From: Astropecten irregularis
Lineage: Eukaryota; Echinodermata; Asteroidea; Paxillosida; Astropectinidae
Direction of reading: 5' to 3'
Length of the DNA: 64,000 nt
Assembly (NCBI GenBank): GCA_963971285.1
Contig: OZ020263.1
Span: 3,906,001 to 3,970,000, forward strand
Shown here: positions 11,441 to 24,700 of the stretch, in pieces
How positions within the stretch are numbered: position 1 is the stretch's first letter
Layout: every line of letters begins with the position of its first letter
Position numbers and translations under genes: made by a program
The notes under the pieces: generated by a model
What the model was told of the DNA's origin: nothing
Seen by the model: the letters and a program-made list of their open reading frames with translations, nothing else
Database searches by the model: none

Positions 11441-14400
11441 GTATGCTCTCAAATTTATATTTATAATCACACCATTTGTATCATTTTATTCTTTATTGCA
11501 AAGTGGACAGAGAAAAAAATTACTGAAGTGGGATTTGAACCAGCGACCGCCAGATTACTATGCCCATGGACGCTGGTTCAAATCCCGCTCCAGTCAGTTT
11601 TTCTTTTGTGAACTATTCAGCGAAATTAATTCGGTCAGTAATATACATGTATATTCATCGGCCTAGCATTTTTTCGGGTTTATTTATAAAATTTGCCTTC
11701 CTTCCACTATAATTAATATTCACTCCCACATGACCAGGGGCCAATTTCATAGAGCTGCTAAGCACACAAATTTGCTTAGCACTAAAAAACATGGTCAGCG
11801 AACAACAGCCAAAGAACAATCACAAGAGATACATAACACATGAAAATTTGGCTGTTAATCATGTTTTTATTAAGACAGAAATGTCATGCTTAGCAAATTT
11901 TTGTGCTAAGCAGTGCCGTGAAATTGGCCCCTGGGCGTGTATTTGACCTTAGTTTATACAATAGAACTCGTTTCATATAATTAACCATCAAATAACCACA
12001 AGGAATAACTGACTGAATCAATTTTTTCTTTGTCCACTTTTCAATATAACAACGACTTTATTTTGAAATAGGAATGAATTTAGTTCTAGCCTGAGCTTTT
12101 TAAAAATCTTTATGAACAAAACCAAGTCAAGGGCAAATAATTGCACTTCCACCGCCACATCACAATATAGCATCATGAGGAACTGTAAAAGAAGGGCACG
12201 GGGCACCAGGGCAATGCCCGGGGGCACCAAGGGCAGCTGGGCGCCTCTCATCACCTCTAAGAAGTACAAATACTGGCCGAATATGGACTGTAACCTTATC
12301 AATAATTGATCATGGGCTTATTTGGTCTTCATTTCTAAGAAGCCGTGAGGAAGTTACGTATCTAAGGCGGGCGTGGGCGGCAAACAGTAATTGCCGCGCA
12401 GATCGCCGCACCACAGAAGACGCGTACGCGTATAATGCACTTTAGACCTCCATGACCTTGCGATAGATTCATTATGCGTTGATCAATATAATTTTTTAAT
12501 TCCAGTACGGAGAAGAGGGGGAGGGTGGGGGCGATCGTTGGCAATATCATGGTAATGACCTAAGAACACAATGCACTTTTTTTGTGTAGTACCGGTTGGC
12601 CACGGTCAAGGTTTGCCCCCCTGTGCGCACACACACGTACAAGGCTGTAAGTGTCCATGAGCTCTGGTGCACCGATGCGTGGAACGTCGCTCGTATAAAT
12701 GGCAAGCGCAAGTCATCCATGCGTGAATTCTACCCTTTTTCCCCAGTGTCGTGGGAGTGTGGGGGCGGGGACTGGGAGAGAAAGAGGGAGGAGGGGGGAG
12801 AAACAGACACAGTGTCTAGTGATGCAGAGAAAGTTGGCCCACGTTTGAACCCTTTGAAATTTTTGCAGCCTTGAATTTTTTTTGTGTGTACTCTCCGAGG
12901 CTATTCTGTAGGAAATTGCGACAAAATTGTCAACATATGAAACATGCCCGTAACCTTCACACGTCTCGTAACATCAGTATTGATCGATTGAAGAAGTCTG
13001 GTCGGAAATGTCGTTTTTTTGTCAAGGAATTTCTACGGCAGTAGAAATTCTGTCAGTTCAGATCGGGAACCAATTTTATAAATTGTATACTTTTTTTATA
13101 ATTGCCAAGGTAGAAATGTCAATTTATTCCGTGGGAATTGTTGTGAATACAGTGGAATGGCTTTATAACGAATACGCCGGTGATTCACTGAAATTGTCCG
13201 TTTTATTGTGGTCATTCGTACAAGGCCTTTACATTGTACATAAAAATTAGTAGCAAAGGATGATGTCCGATATCGCCAAATGTTTGGTATATCGGTGTTC
13301 GTTATAGCAGCAGTCCTCCGTAGCGAAACCGTAAGAATTGATTATTACACATGAAATCTATGCTGTTTTTGGAGCTGGAAAGAAGCAAAAAGACTGCGAG
13401 TACGATCACAGCATGTATACTGTGTGAACTGGCAATTTCCTACTAGGCTATTTGGATATCTACGGTAGACATCTTACTCATGAGTGCAACCCCACTTGAC
13501 TTAGGCTGTGTCCGAAACGGGCTTTGAGATAATGTGTCTCCACATATTTCCAATGGAGCGAAGACCTAGACCTAGCTCTAGACAACAGATTCGGATAATA
13601 ATAACAATATAGACATTTATAATGCGCAACATATCCACCCAGAGGGTGCTCAAGGCGCTTACCATTATTATCCCTGGTCATCGGGCCCCACTAACATTCT
13701 TGAAACAATCTCAACTCCCTGGGGAGTATACAGTCGCAGCTACTGTAACTTGCAAGTAGGGTAATAAAGCACACAAAGCCATCTCTACCCTCACAGGTAC
13801 CCATTTACTCCTGGGTGAAGAGGAGCAATATGTGACAAAGCGTCTTGCCCAAGGATGCAAGCACCACTAGCACATGGCTGGATTCGAACCCACAATCTGT
13901 AGATTGACCACAAGATCTTGAGTCCGACACACCAGACCACTAGAACACAGCACCCCACGGATGCAGCCTTAGGGCCTGTTTGTTTATGACGAATCCTACG
14001 GATCCGGATCCCATTTTAGCGTACCCTGCATAGGACATGGATCCGAAAATTTGGGATCCAGTGCATTAAACAAACAGGCCCCTGGTTTGACGGGGCTCAC
14101 CCGTCCTGAGTTTGAATCCCATTATTGAGTAGGCCTGGGCACCAGGTGCAGTGTGCCACTGGTAATTTCATCATTGGTACTTGCCAATGAACTGCTATCC
14201 ATTATAAACAATGCAAAGTTCATTCCTAGCCAGAAGTACAAGCCACAGGTATACAGAAGTTAAATTAAAAAGCAGTACCCTTGAGCTCGACCATCGGCAT
14301 TGGAGTAGGATGGTGTTGCTGTGGTTACACAGTAGAGATGATGTGCGAGGCATAAACGGTTGAAAAAAAGAAAAAAGAAGTCTTGCTGTTCATGCAGTGT

Positions 14401-17400
14401 ATTTTGGAAAATCAACAACTTGGGGCCTGTTTGTTTAACGCACGGGATCCCAAATCTGCGTATCCATGTCCCATGTAGGATACGTTAAAGTGGGATCCAG
14501 ATCAGTAGGATCCGTGATCTTGTGCGTGAAAAAAACAGGCCCTTGATACGCATGCTTGAGCCGCTATTCAGGGGTCGATTTCACGAAGCCTTACGATCGA
14601 TCGTAATTCGATTTACGAAGGATAGGCCCCTATTTCCCATCACATCCTACATAGGGCCCAATGCCTCATTTGAAAAGTCCTGCGACTGATAGTTAGTTAC
14701 GATGAGTTTGATGAAATCTACCCATAAAAAAACCCAAACAAGAAAAAGAAACAAAACCAAAAAACAACGAACATGATATGTCCAATGATGTACTAGATTT
14801 TGAAGATGCAATATGTGCCATTTCCCCCCCCCCCCAAAAAATGTTGTAGTTACTGTACATGCACACATGGATGGTTCGTCTTATAGGAAACCGTAACGTT
14901 CCATTTGATGTTATCATTTTATCATTTTTTTTTACTTATATCAAGTTTACGTTTTGAATGGTCGATAGTCTCCATAATTTCTTTCTCTTAAATTCCGACT
15001 TGTTCCGCCGCTGAAATGCCAACTGTGTTTCCATGGCAACGTGCGTTACACACAGTGCCGCGACATTATATAATGGAATTAGATTCTGCAGTAAGTTGTT
15101 TTGTTGGCTACGGGCGGGGTACGACGCGGAGCATGTACTCGGCTGGAGTGATGCACGATCATGTGACGTGCGCCAACATTATACCGCTCATGTTGCTGTG
15201 CATGATATTTTTTATGTGGATATCAAAACAACAGATGTTCTGTCATAAATGTTATTTCAGTTTTTGGATATTATTGCATGTCTCCGTTATACGTACTAGG
15301 ATTGCATGATGAGAAGAAAGCTACATTGTCTCAAATTGATCAAGAAAATCTTCATTTCATCATTTTAACTCCAAGCATTTGATAAATCAGGCCCTCCTAA
15401 TTTTATAAATTTCTGGTCATTATTTTGCACCATCAGCCAAAATAATGACCTGAAATTTACTTGTATTGACATTTTGATGATGATGATTATTATTTTTTCA
15501 CTGTTTTAATTTATTTTTGTAGGGTTTCATGAAAGAAATCATGTAATTGGTCAAAAGTAGAGGCGTACTTATTCATCTACATTACTGCATGTTCCAATTA
15601 TTTACTCTTTGTACATTCCACCAGTTTAGGGTGCAATTTTTATGGTGTTTGTGATGATTAATTAAACTTTTTCGACCATAATGTTCACCAAATTTGAATG
15701 TAATTATTTTTCTTTATACACGTGTGGGTGTACACACGTGTGTTAAATTTGGAAATTCAACAATTGATGCTAACATGCTATTTGTATTACAGTTATGATC
15801 GTAAGTCAATTGACGTGTGGGACAGTTTAATCTGTCAATTGTTTCCCTCATTTCCAAAATCAAATTTCCTGTAGGCCTTGATAAGCCTATATTATACAAA
15901 TATTATAAACAAATTTCAGACAAATTTGACAATCTTCATTAATATTCCTCAGTACGTGATGACAGTTCATGCATTATGTGGTTATAGAAGCATCTGTCAG
16001 CCTGTGTACATAAACCGAAGGTCGCTATATATAATTACAGTATTTTTTGATATTTTTTTTAACCAAGCAGTTGGTGATTTTTTTTTTACCCTCAAGACCT
16101 GTTTGGAAGGCCAGACTAATTTCTGTTTCATAATTACCCAGCTGACACTGAATACTATTGTAAGAATACTTTTATAATCATCAAATAACTGCAATACTAG
16201 TAATAAACTGCTGCAAACTGCTCATCAGCCAAAATGACCTGAAATATATCAAATGCTTAAAGTTACGAGGACCTGACGCGTTTCTATCCTAGCAGGATCT
16301 TTCTCAAAGGCCTTTGAGAAAGATCCTGCTAGGATCGAAACACGTCAGGTCCTCGTAACTTAAAGCATCATCAAATAACTGACCGGAACTGGGAAACTGA
16401 AGTCATTGAAAAAGTGACCGAAACATTTTGCCTTTGAGAAAGATCCTGCTAGGATCGAAACGTGTCAGGCCCTTTAAACTCCAGGCCTTTTTACATATTT
16501 CAGGTCATTTTTGGCTGACAGGTGCAGATCCAGGGGGGCGCATGGCGCACACCCCTCTTTTCTTCAAGGGAGGGAGAAAGACTCAAAAAGCCGAGAAGAA
16601 AAAGAGGGAGAAGACTCAATTAGCTAGCTTTGATCACCCCGAAATGCATCCCTCGCTATTGAATTAGCAGGGTTGGTCCACGCCCCTGTTTTGGAAAATA
16701 CTTGATTAGCTCCTGGCTAATGAGCAGTTTGCAGCAGTTTACTTGTATTGACAAAATTGACTAGAGCTAGATTTGAACCAGCAACCCTTGGAATACCGTA
16801 CCGGTGCTCTTACCAACTGAGCTATCCAGCCCTATGTTGGCGGTGTCCCTAAAAATGGTTTTAATTAGGATTTTTATAAGGGGCGGGGAAATCTTTGTTC
16901 ATTTCTTTATACATGCTATAGGGAGTTAGTATGGAGTGCAACGTGATGCAAATTTAACCCAAAGTGCAGTAAATATCAATAACGGACCACTCTAAGCCAT
17001 CGATGCAATTAATAATGGGGTATAGATTTCAGAAAGATCAGGTTTGGCCGCCATGAAGCAAAATGCACAGTCCGATCACGGTGTAATATGACATGCACTT
17101 GTCGTTAGTTACTATGCAAGCAAGAAGCCGTTAATTAAGCTATTATTGATCTTGATCAACCCCCTGTATATACTTTCCTTCCTTCCGAATTCTGAAACAC
17201 GTTCCGTGCAATTGCCGACGTCCTAATGAGATCTGATGCACCGCTTAATTACTTAATTAATACGTTCATTAATCATTCTGGCCATATGCCGTGATAAAGA
17301 GACAGATGCCATGAGTTTTCCTGCATAGGATGTGAAAGGGAGGAAAACAAACAAACCAGCATATTAATTGCACTTTGTAATGGGTCTAATTTCCTTCTTC

Positions 17401-20400
17401 CAATCAGCGTTCGAGTGGTTCCTCTAAAGGTATTTTTTGTGGTAGCATACCGAAACAGAAATCTTCACAGATTTACCTATAACTTACAGGGTATAAAGAT
17501 GGTGATGGTAGAAACATACCGTTAAAACTTTTCTGTCTGAAATGCTGTATTTATCTAGAAAAGAGTAAAACCAGTGACCAAAATTGTTTTTGATCTTTTA
17601 AAGATCAAAAATAAAATAGAAATGGCTTAAGAAATACTGTGGCCGTTTTCCACTGTTTTATCAAAAAGTGGGCACTGTATGGGTCTGAAATCTTCACACA
17701 TGACTGTTACTGTATCTTCCTTGATATTTTTGCCCATGAATCTGTATTTCTTTGACAAAAACCAAAGTATGATATGACCTTTAATGCAGTTTTTCCGTAA
17801 ACATGTAAACAAGTTTTGATTCTAGTTGGATCTGTATCAGAATAAGAACAAAATCCTTATCAGTTGAGAACTTGAGATGCTTTTTTTTTATTGCAGTTAA
17901 TTGTTGATTGTCAAACCGTCGACTCCTTGAAAAGATTTCTATTTTAATGCTCATTGGTATAAAGATTTGTTTTTCTACTTGGATTTCAAGTATTTATATA
18001 GCCTTGAAGTCTACTGATCGCATATTGAAGCTTTCATTACAATAACATGTACGGTATCGCCACACAAGCAGAGGGCACTTGTAATTCAGGCCTATAGACA
18101 CGCATACATGTACTTGACATTTGATATTGTACTACATGATAAGCAGCTTTTGTGCTACCTACATCCTGCGAATGCGGTACAGACTAAAACACTGTGTGCA
18201 TTTTTACTGTCTTTCAAGTGTAGTCAAGCAGGAAATTATTTTAGATTTCACAAAAGCCACGCTTTCTTCTTTCCTTCAGTGTTGACATGTTTCTCTTCTG
18301 CCCCGTAAATTACACGGTCTTTTTATTCCTTTATTTTGTGAACGTGGCTTGTTTTATAATTTCTTAATATTGTTCGATTCTTGGTAATTGTGTTTATTTT
18401 TGCTGCTTTCTTTGGAATATATGTACATATATATGTAGGCCTGTGCATTAGTATCGCATGATCGCCTCATTAAGAATTGAACTTTACATAAGGAATGGGT
18501 TGCAAATATGACGCCTCGGCGTCAATTTGGGAGCTAAAATGCGTGAAAGTCTTCACGTCGGCTGAGCTTTAGAGCGAGGTGTTCTGAATGTGTCTTCAAG
18601 CGATTGAGGCTTTGTAGGAGCATAGCTTTTGACATGTTTGGCATGCTATACACTGAGTAGATGCACATTTTTGTATACTACAAGCTGCACTTTACTGTAC
18701 TATACCTGCATAGCTTCGTCACATACACCGAATGGCAAGGAACCAAATAATGTAAGAATAATCTGACCTAAACTGACCCCCAAATGACGTCACTGGCGTG
18801 GTTCTAGGGGGGAGGAGAGAGTTTTAGCCTCCCCCCCCCCCCCAAAAAAAAAAATTCAAAATTTGAAGAAAAAAAACATGCGGGAAAATAATGGATCTTT
18901 TCGGTTATAATGCACCAATAACTTTAAAAACGCAGACAGTGTGTAGGCTATTTTTTACTCCTAATAAGACATATACCAGAAGCGAATGTTAGAAGATGAT
19001 GTCACTCCGAAGGCCCCCCCCCCCACAAAAAAAGAAGAGAATATTGCTCTTCTATACTCCTCGACCCCCCCTCCCAAAAAATTATAAAAATAAAAATATT
19101 GGCTGTAGAACCGGGCCTGAAGGGGTCTATAGGTCTCTCTTTATGACGTCTCTTATTGAGAGTCAGAATTTTGGAAGTAATTCAGAGGTGTAAAAGCAAA
19201 GCGTAATTGGCTTTAGACTGATTTTGAACAAATGTTAGGTGTATATACCTTGTGCCTATATGCATCTGGTGCTTAATTGGCCTTGCAGTATGTACGCAGG
19301 TGAAATTTTCCTACATTGCTGAAAGTCTGTGAGAAGAAGACCAATGGCAATTTTACAAAAACAGATGCTCATGTGGTTTCTCCGTCCTTTTATTTTTATG
19401 ACTTTATCATTTTTTTCCCTTTCCTTCTCTTTTTCTTTCATTTTTATTTTGACAAACTGCTTCTCGCTTAAAAGGAACGCTATCGTGCTGATCGTGACTG
19501 TTTCTATTGTGCTGTGAAAGAGCTCCGTTAAAAGCCGCTTTCATGTGCCTCCTTTAATTACGTCCAACTCTTTTGTACCGTTTATCCCGGACCGGGATAT
19601 ATGGTAAAGGCAATCTATAGCATGCAGGATACTGTAACACTTTATATTACTGTCCAGTACTCAATATGTTAATAGTCATGGAATATTGAAAAATGTGCAA
19701 TTATAATACACTGAAAAAAAACATGTAACAAGGTATGCTCTTTGTTTTTTTAATAAATTATCTTCATACGCTGATAGTAATTAAAACACTGCGCACTCAA
19801 GCAATTGTAGTCTGGCTGAACGAATTAATCTGTCTTCAGCTTGCAAGATGTACGTGTGCATGACTGCAACCTCGTCCATAATTATCATGTGTTTGTCTTT
19901 TAAGGCGAACTTACCTAGATAGTCTTTACATATGATGGATAGGTAAAGATCGATTAATGGTGTTTTGAGTCAAAGAAAAAGCTATGTAATGCATTTTGTA
20001 CTAACTGTTGTATAATGAAGAAAGCAAAGATCAAAACATAAAGAGTGGTAGCCATGCAGGACCAAAAGATATCAGAATTTTCTGACAAATATGAGAGTGA
20101 CATTCGACTAATTCGCTCAAAAATGCTCGAAAATAATTAGACAAACAAAGAGACAAAGACAATGCTTATGAGAACAACAATTGTTTTCACTGGGATGTTT
20201 CCTAAAAAAATTGACAGAAGGAGCGTTCCTGATAGCCTGATAGGGACAGAATTCCACAGTTTGTGACCAGGGGCCAATTTCATACAGCTAGCTGCTTATA
20301 AGCACCAAAATTTGCTTAGGCCTAAGCACCAAAAACCTTGGTATAATATCAAATCAGTATACATGTACAGCTAGCCAAAACTCCTTGTGAATGTTATGCT

Positions 20401-21628
20401 CAACAGACAATGGCCGAATACAAGTCAAAAGCAGTAAACATCACATGAACATTTGGTTGGTAATCCTGTTTGATCAAGGAAGACTTTTCATGCTTATGAA
20501 CATTTTTGGCTTAAGCAGCTCTCTGAAATTGGCCCTTTGGAAATTAAATCATGGATCTACCACTGCTTCTAATACAAAATTGGCTTTAGACTAATTTAGA
20601 GCAAAATTGTAGGCGCACCTTGTGCCTATAATTATGCATTTGATGGCCTTGTAGTATGTATGCAGGTGAAATTTTCCTACATCATGTACATTGCATGTAC
20701 ATGAGACTTTTCATTCTTAAAGGGAGCATATAGGATTTGCAAGGCCTCCAAAACAAATTATTGAGTTTGAGACAGAAAATGGACTCAACAGTTCGTAAAC
20801 AGTGCAAACAGTCACCATGGGAAATCTTGGTTCATCAGATGCTGGGTTTTTCGAGCAAATCAAGATTTAGTGTCTTTTCCAAAGATCGTTCGTCCTGAAA
20901 CAATTTTTGGAACAAACATAAAGTAAACTATTGTTCATGTTTTATAAGAAAAATCAGGTTGGATTTTCGCTAGTTTCTCGTGACTCAGATGTCCGATTGA
21001 GCTCAAATTTTCACAATGTACATGTTTGATCAGACAAAGTATGAGTGCAGTCCTGTGACCTTTACCATCATGTATTGTACCTTTAAGAACATTTTTGGCT
21101 TATAAGCAGCTCTATGAAATTTGCCCCTGCTATAGAAAACTATGTGAATTACCATACATGTATGTATATTAATTCACATACATGTACATCAATGTATTTA
21201 TCATTTATTCTCAAGTGCTGCCATTTAATAAAAGTACATGTCATTAGTGTTACATGTTCATTTTGTATATATACATGTAATGACATATCCCCATTTAATA
21301 CTGACGGCATTGAGATCGAGCGTGTACGTATACTACTGTGCAGAATGCTGGTAATGCATATATTGATTACTATGTAATCAAGCTGCCATCAGCCATATGT
21401 AGCGGCATGCTTTTATAGTCTGAAGGACAAGTCGTGTACGTACACATATATAATTTCATCCGATCGATGTTGAAGTGGGCATTTGTCACCTGCGGTTATT
21501 CAGCATATGGCGATCCAAGAAGCACTCGTCCGGCATGAGCTTGTTACTTACACAAGCTAGGTGCTTTGGCTCATGCTCTGGCTCATGCTCACGCTCATGC
21601 TCATGCTCATGCTCATGCTCATGCTCAT

Positions 21629-21689
<61 letters not shown>

Positions 21690-21706
21690 CTCCGGCTCCG
21701 GCTCCG

Positions 21707-21797
<91 letters not shown>

Positions 21798-24700
21798 CTC
21801 AATGAACAAATGAAAAAACTGCATTTTTTGTTTCAGCTCTGTTTTTGTGTTCAAAACAGAGAATCAACTTCATAACTGTAGCCAAAGCCTCTATTTTGAT
21901 ACCTATATCTCTTTAAAGTGAAGTTTAAAATGGAGCTGGAAGCCATATCCAAAGCCGTAGCCTTAGCTGTACCCATAGCCGAAACTGTAGCTGATGCCAA
22001 GGTTTATAAAGGCTTTCCATCTGGGGCCAATTTCATGGAATCCTTTACGGCCTATTTTGTGCTTATACGGGCCTTGCTTTGCGTGAAATGTTTCGTGGAA
22101 TCCGTAAACAAGACTTTCGGAGCTTAATGGGCTCAATCGGCTAGTGAAGAATTTCTAGGCTAAGCTTATTTCTGCTAACGCACTGTCATATGCATTCCGC
22201 AGAAAAACCTTGCCTACCGTTACCAAAAAGAAAACGCAAACTGTCAGCAAAAAAAGTCTGCTACCGTAAGCGAAGAATATTTGCTTACGGTAACAGATTC
22301 CATGAATTTGGTCCCTGATGTGCTAGTAACTCAACTGATATTACATGCACAGCCATCACATTTTAATCCCTAGTCTAAGCACATCTATAGACAATTCAGA
22401 CCAGACCATAAAGGTAGTACTTTGGTTTTTATCAAAGAAATACACATTCATGGGCATAAATATCAAGACAGATACAACAACAGTTATCTGTGAAAACTTC
22501 AGTCCCATACGGTGCCCACCTTTTGAGAAAATAGTGAAAAACAGCCACAGTATTTCTTAAGTCTTTTCTCTGTTATTTTTGATCTTTTAAAAGATCAACA
22601 AGATTTTCGGTCATTGTTTTACTAATTTCTGGATAAATACACCATTTCAGGCAGAAATATTTTAACGGTAGGTTTCTACTTGCATCATCTTCATACCCTG
22701 AAAATTATTTGTAAATCTGTTAACATTTCTGTTTTGGTCTCTTACCAAAGTATGATACAACCTTTAATGGGGCTACCATGGCTGGGGGCCTTCTAAAAGA
22801 TAAGTTGCGCGATCGGCAAACAACGCAAACACGTTTCCATTCAGTAGCCAATTCATATGCAAAAAAGGTCATTTTCTGCATTAACGAAGCGTACACCCAC
22901 GTAAGCACTTCAAAGAATCATTTTGCTAATTTAAATTCTATCATTTCTGGGAATACAGTCATTTACGTGGTGATTACAAAAGGCCTAATGATGATGGAGT
23001 TGTTTTGATATGTTTTGTTGCTAATGCATTGGGTTGCCCATTAATTAGGCCATATTTTTTTATAGGGAAGGCAGCCATCACTTATACTGGTATACATTGC
23101 TCAAAGTGGTTGAATTTACAAATGACACTCAATTTCACCAAACTCATCCGTAATATTTACCAAACTCATCGTATTCAATAGCGTTCCGCACATGACGTCA
23201 CACCATGCATGCACGTGCACACATATTTCCACTCACCACACGTTTGCATGGCTGGTTGCAATATGTTTGTCTGAGGTTCGGTGCTATTTTTAGCGCAAGT
23301 GCACAGCGCTATTGTAGGACTTATGATGCATTGCAGCCCTACATAGGATACGATCATGGGTTTTTGTTCTTAACTCGAGTTACGATCGATCGTAGGGCTT
23401 CATGAAATCGACCACAGAAATTGTGTACTACAAATAGCTGGTGGTCCAAATGTAAATGATTGCCGTTGATCACATGACATAGCAACAGCACATAATAGTC
23501 AGGGGAATTAAAATGTTGAATTTGTGTGCATGTGCAGTGGAATGAAGTCTGTATACCAGACATAAACTTGAAAGAGGCTATATACGGCCCTTTTCCCGGC
23601 CAACCCTTGGCTCCGGCTTATAGGCTCAGGCTCCAGCTCCATTTAATGAATCCATTCTAGAATAACGGGTATCAAAATAGTTCCTTTTGGCTGCAGTTCG
23701 GAAGTAAATTTTCTGGTTTGATAAAGAAAACAGCTTCAGATTCAATAAAAAACCACAACCTATATTTTCAGCGTATGGATGACAGAACTGGAGCCGCAGC
23801 CAACGTTTGGAAATGGACCTTAGTTTGACATCATATTTTGGATGAATAGGTTATTAATTGTCTGTTCATTCGAATACATTAAATAGTCATATGACAAATT
23901 ACCAAGTGTCTTTTGAATTGGGCATCATCATCTACAAACTTGTTGAGGAAAAAAATGATAACATATTTATGTAGAATGATAAATGATCATTCAAAGGCGT
24001 ACATTTTAAATTTTAAATTTATGCAGGCAATCAATCATTATTTTTCTCTCTCAATGTATCCATTGAAATAGAGTGTCATGAATGAAAAATATACTTCCAC
24101 AAAAAGTATTCACGTACATGTAGTTATACGGTTGTGAATTAGACATTAGGAAGTACATACCTAATAATAAAAATAAATAATAATAATGGACACTTATAAT
24201 GCACCGGTATCCGCCAAGAATGACTCTCATGGCGCAAATTAATTATTACCACTGGTCATTGGGCCATAATTTACATTCCTGAAACCATCTCAACTCCCTG
24301 GGGAGTATACAGCCCCGGCTGCCTCATTCAGCGCACATGGGGCTAATCAAACCACAAAGCCATCTGTACCCTCACAGGTACCCATTTACTCCTGGGTGAA
24401 GAGGAGCAGTATGTGACAAAGCATCTTGCCCAAGGATGCAAGCACCATTAACCCATGGCTGGATTCGAACCCTTAACCTAATACCATCATAGAAAGCAGT
24501 TTTTGTAGTATATAGTACAATAGACTTCCATACTTCCATATGCTGTTGTACAAAAAGTTGGCAAAACAGGAACTAACCCTAATTTTCTGAATTACATGTA
24601 TTGTGTGCTGATCAATACAAGCTTGACGGTAAGCTTGTTGGTAAGCTTGCATAAGCTTGTAGGCTTACCAGCCTGGACCTCACCTGTCCGGAGGTAAATC

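Noticed and set aside
11361-11666. Open frame [14 protein letters not shown]... overlapping exon 1
   Set aside because: Its second half runs through the palindromic SINE remnant. The signal-peptide frame starting at 11338, with matching splice phase, explains the region better.
12596-12874. Open frame of 92 codons
   Set aside because: Sequence is GA-rich and low complexity toward the end ([14 protein letters not shown]). No domain and no convincing splice sites.
16195-16370. Hairpin as a transcription terminator or regulatory RNA
   Set aside because: The same palindrome occurs at about a dozen sites, split and rearranged, so it is a dispersed mobile element.
21475-21854. Long overlapping open frames on both strands encoding Gly-Ser, Pro-Glu, Ser-Gln or Leu-Trp repeats
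   Set aside because: They arise from a stop-free GGCTCT hexamer array, are open in every frame, and have no splice or start context.
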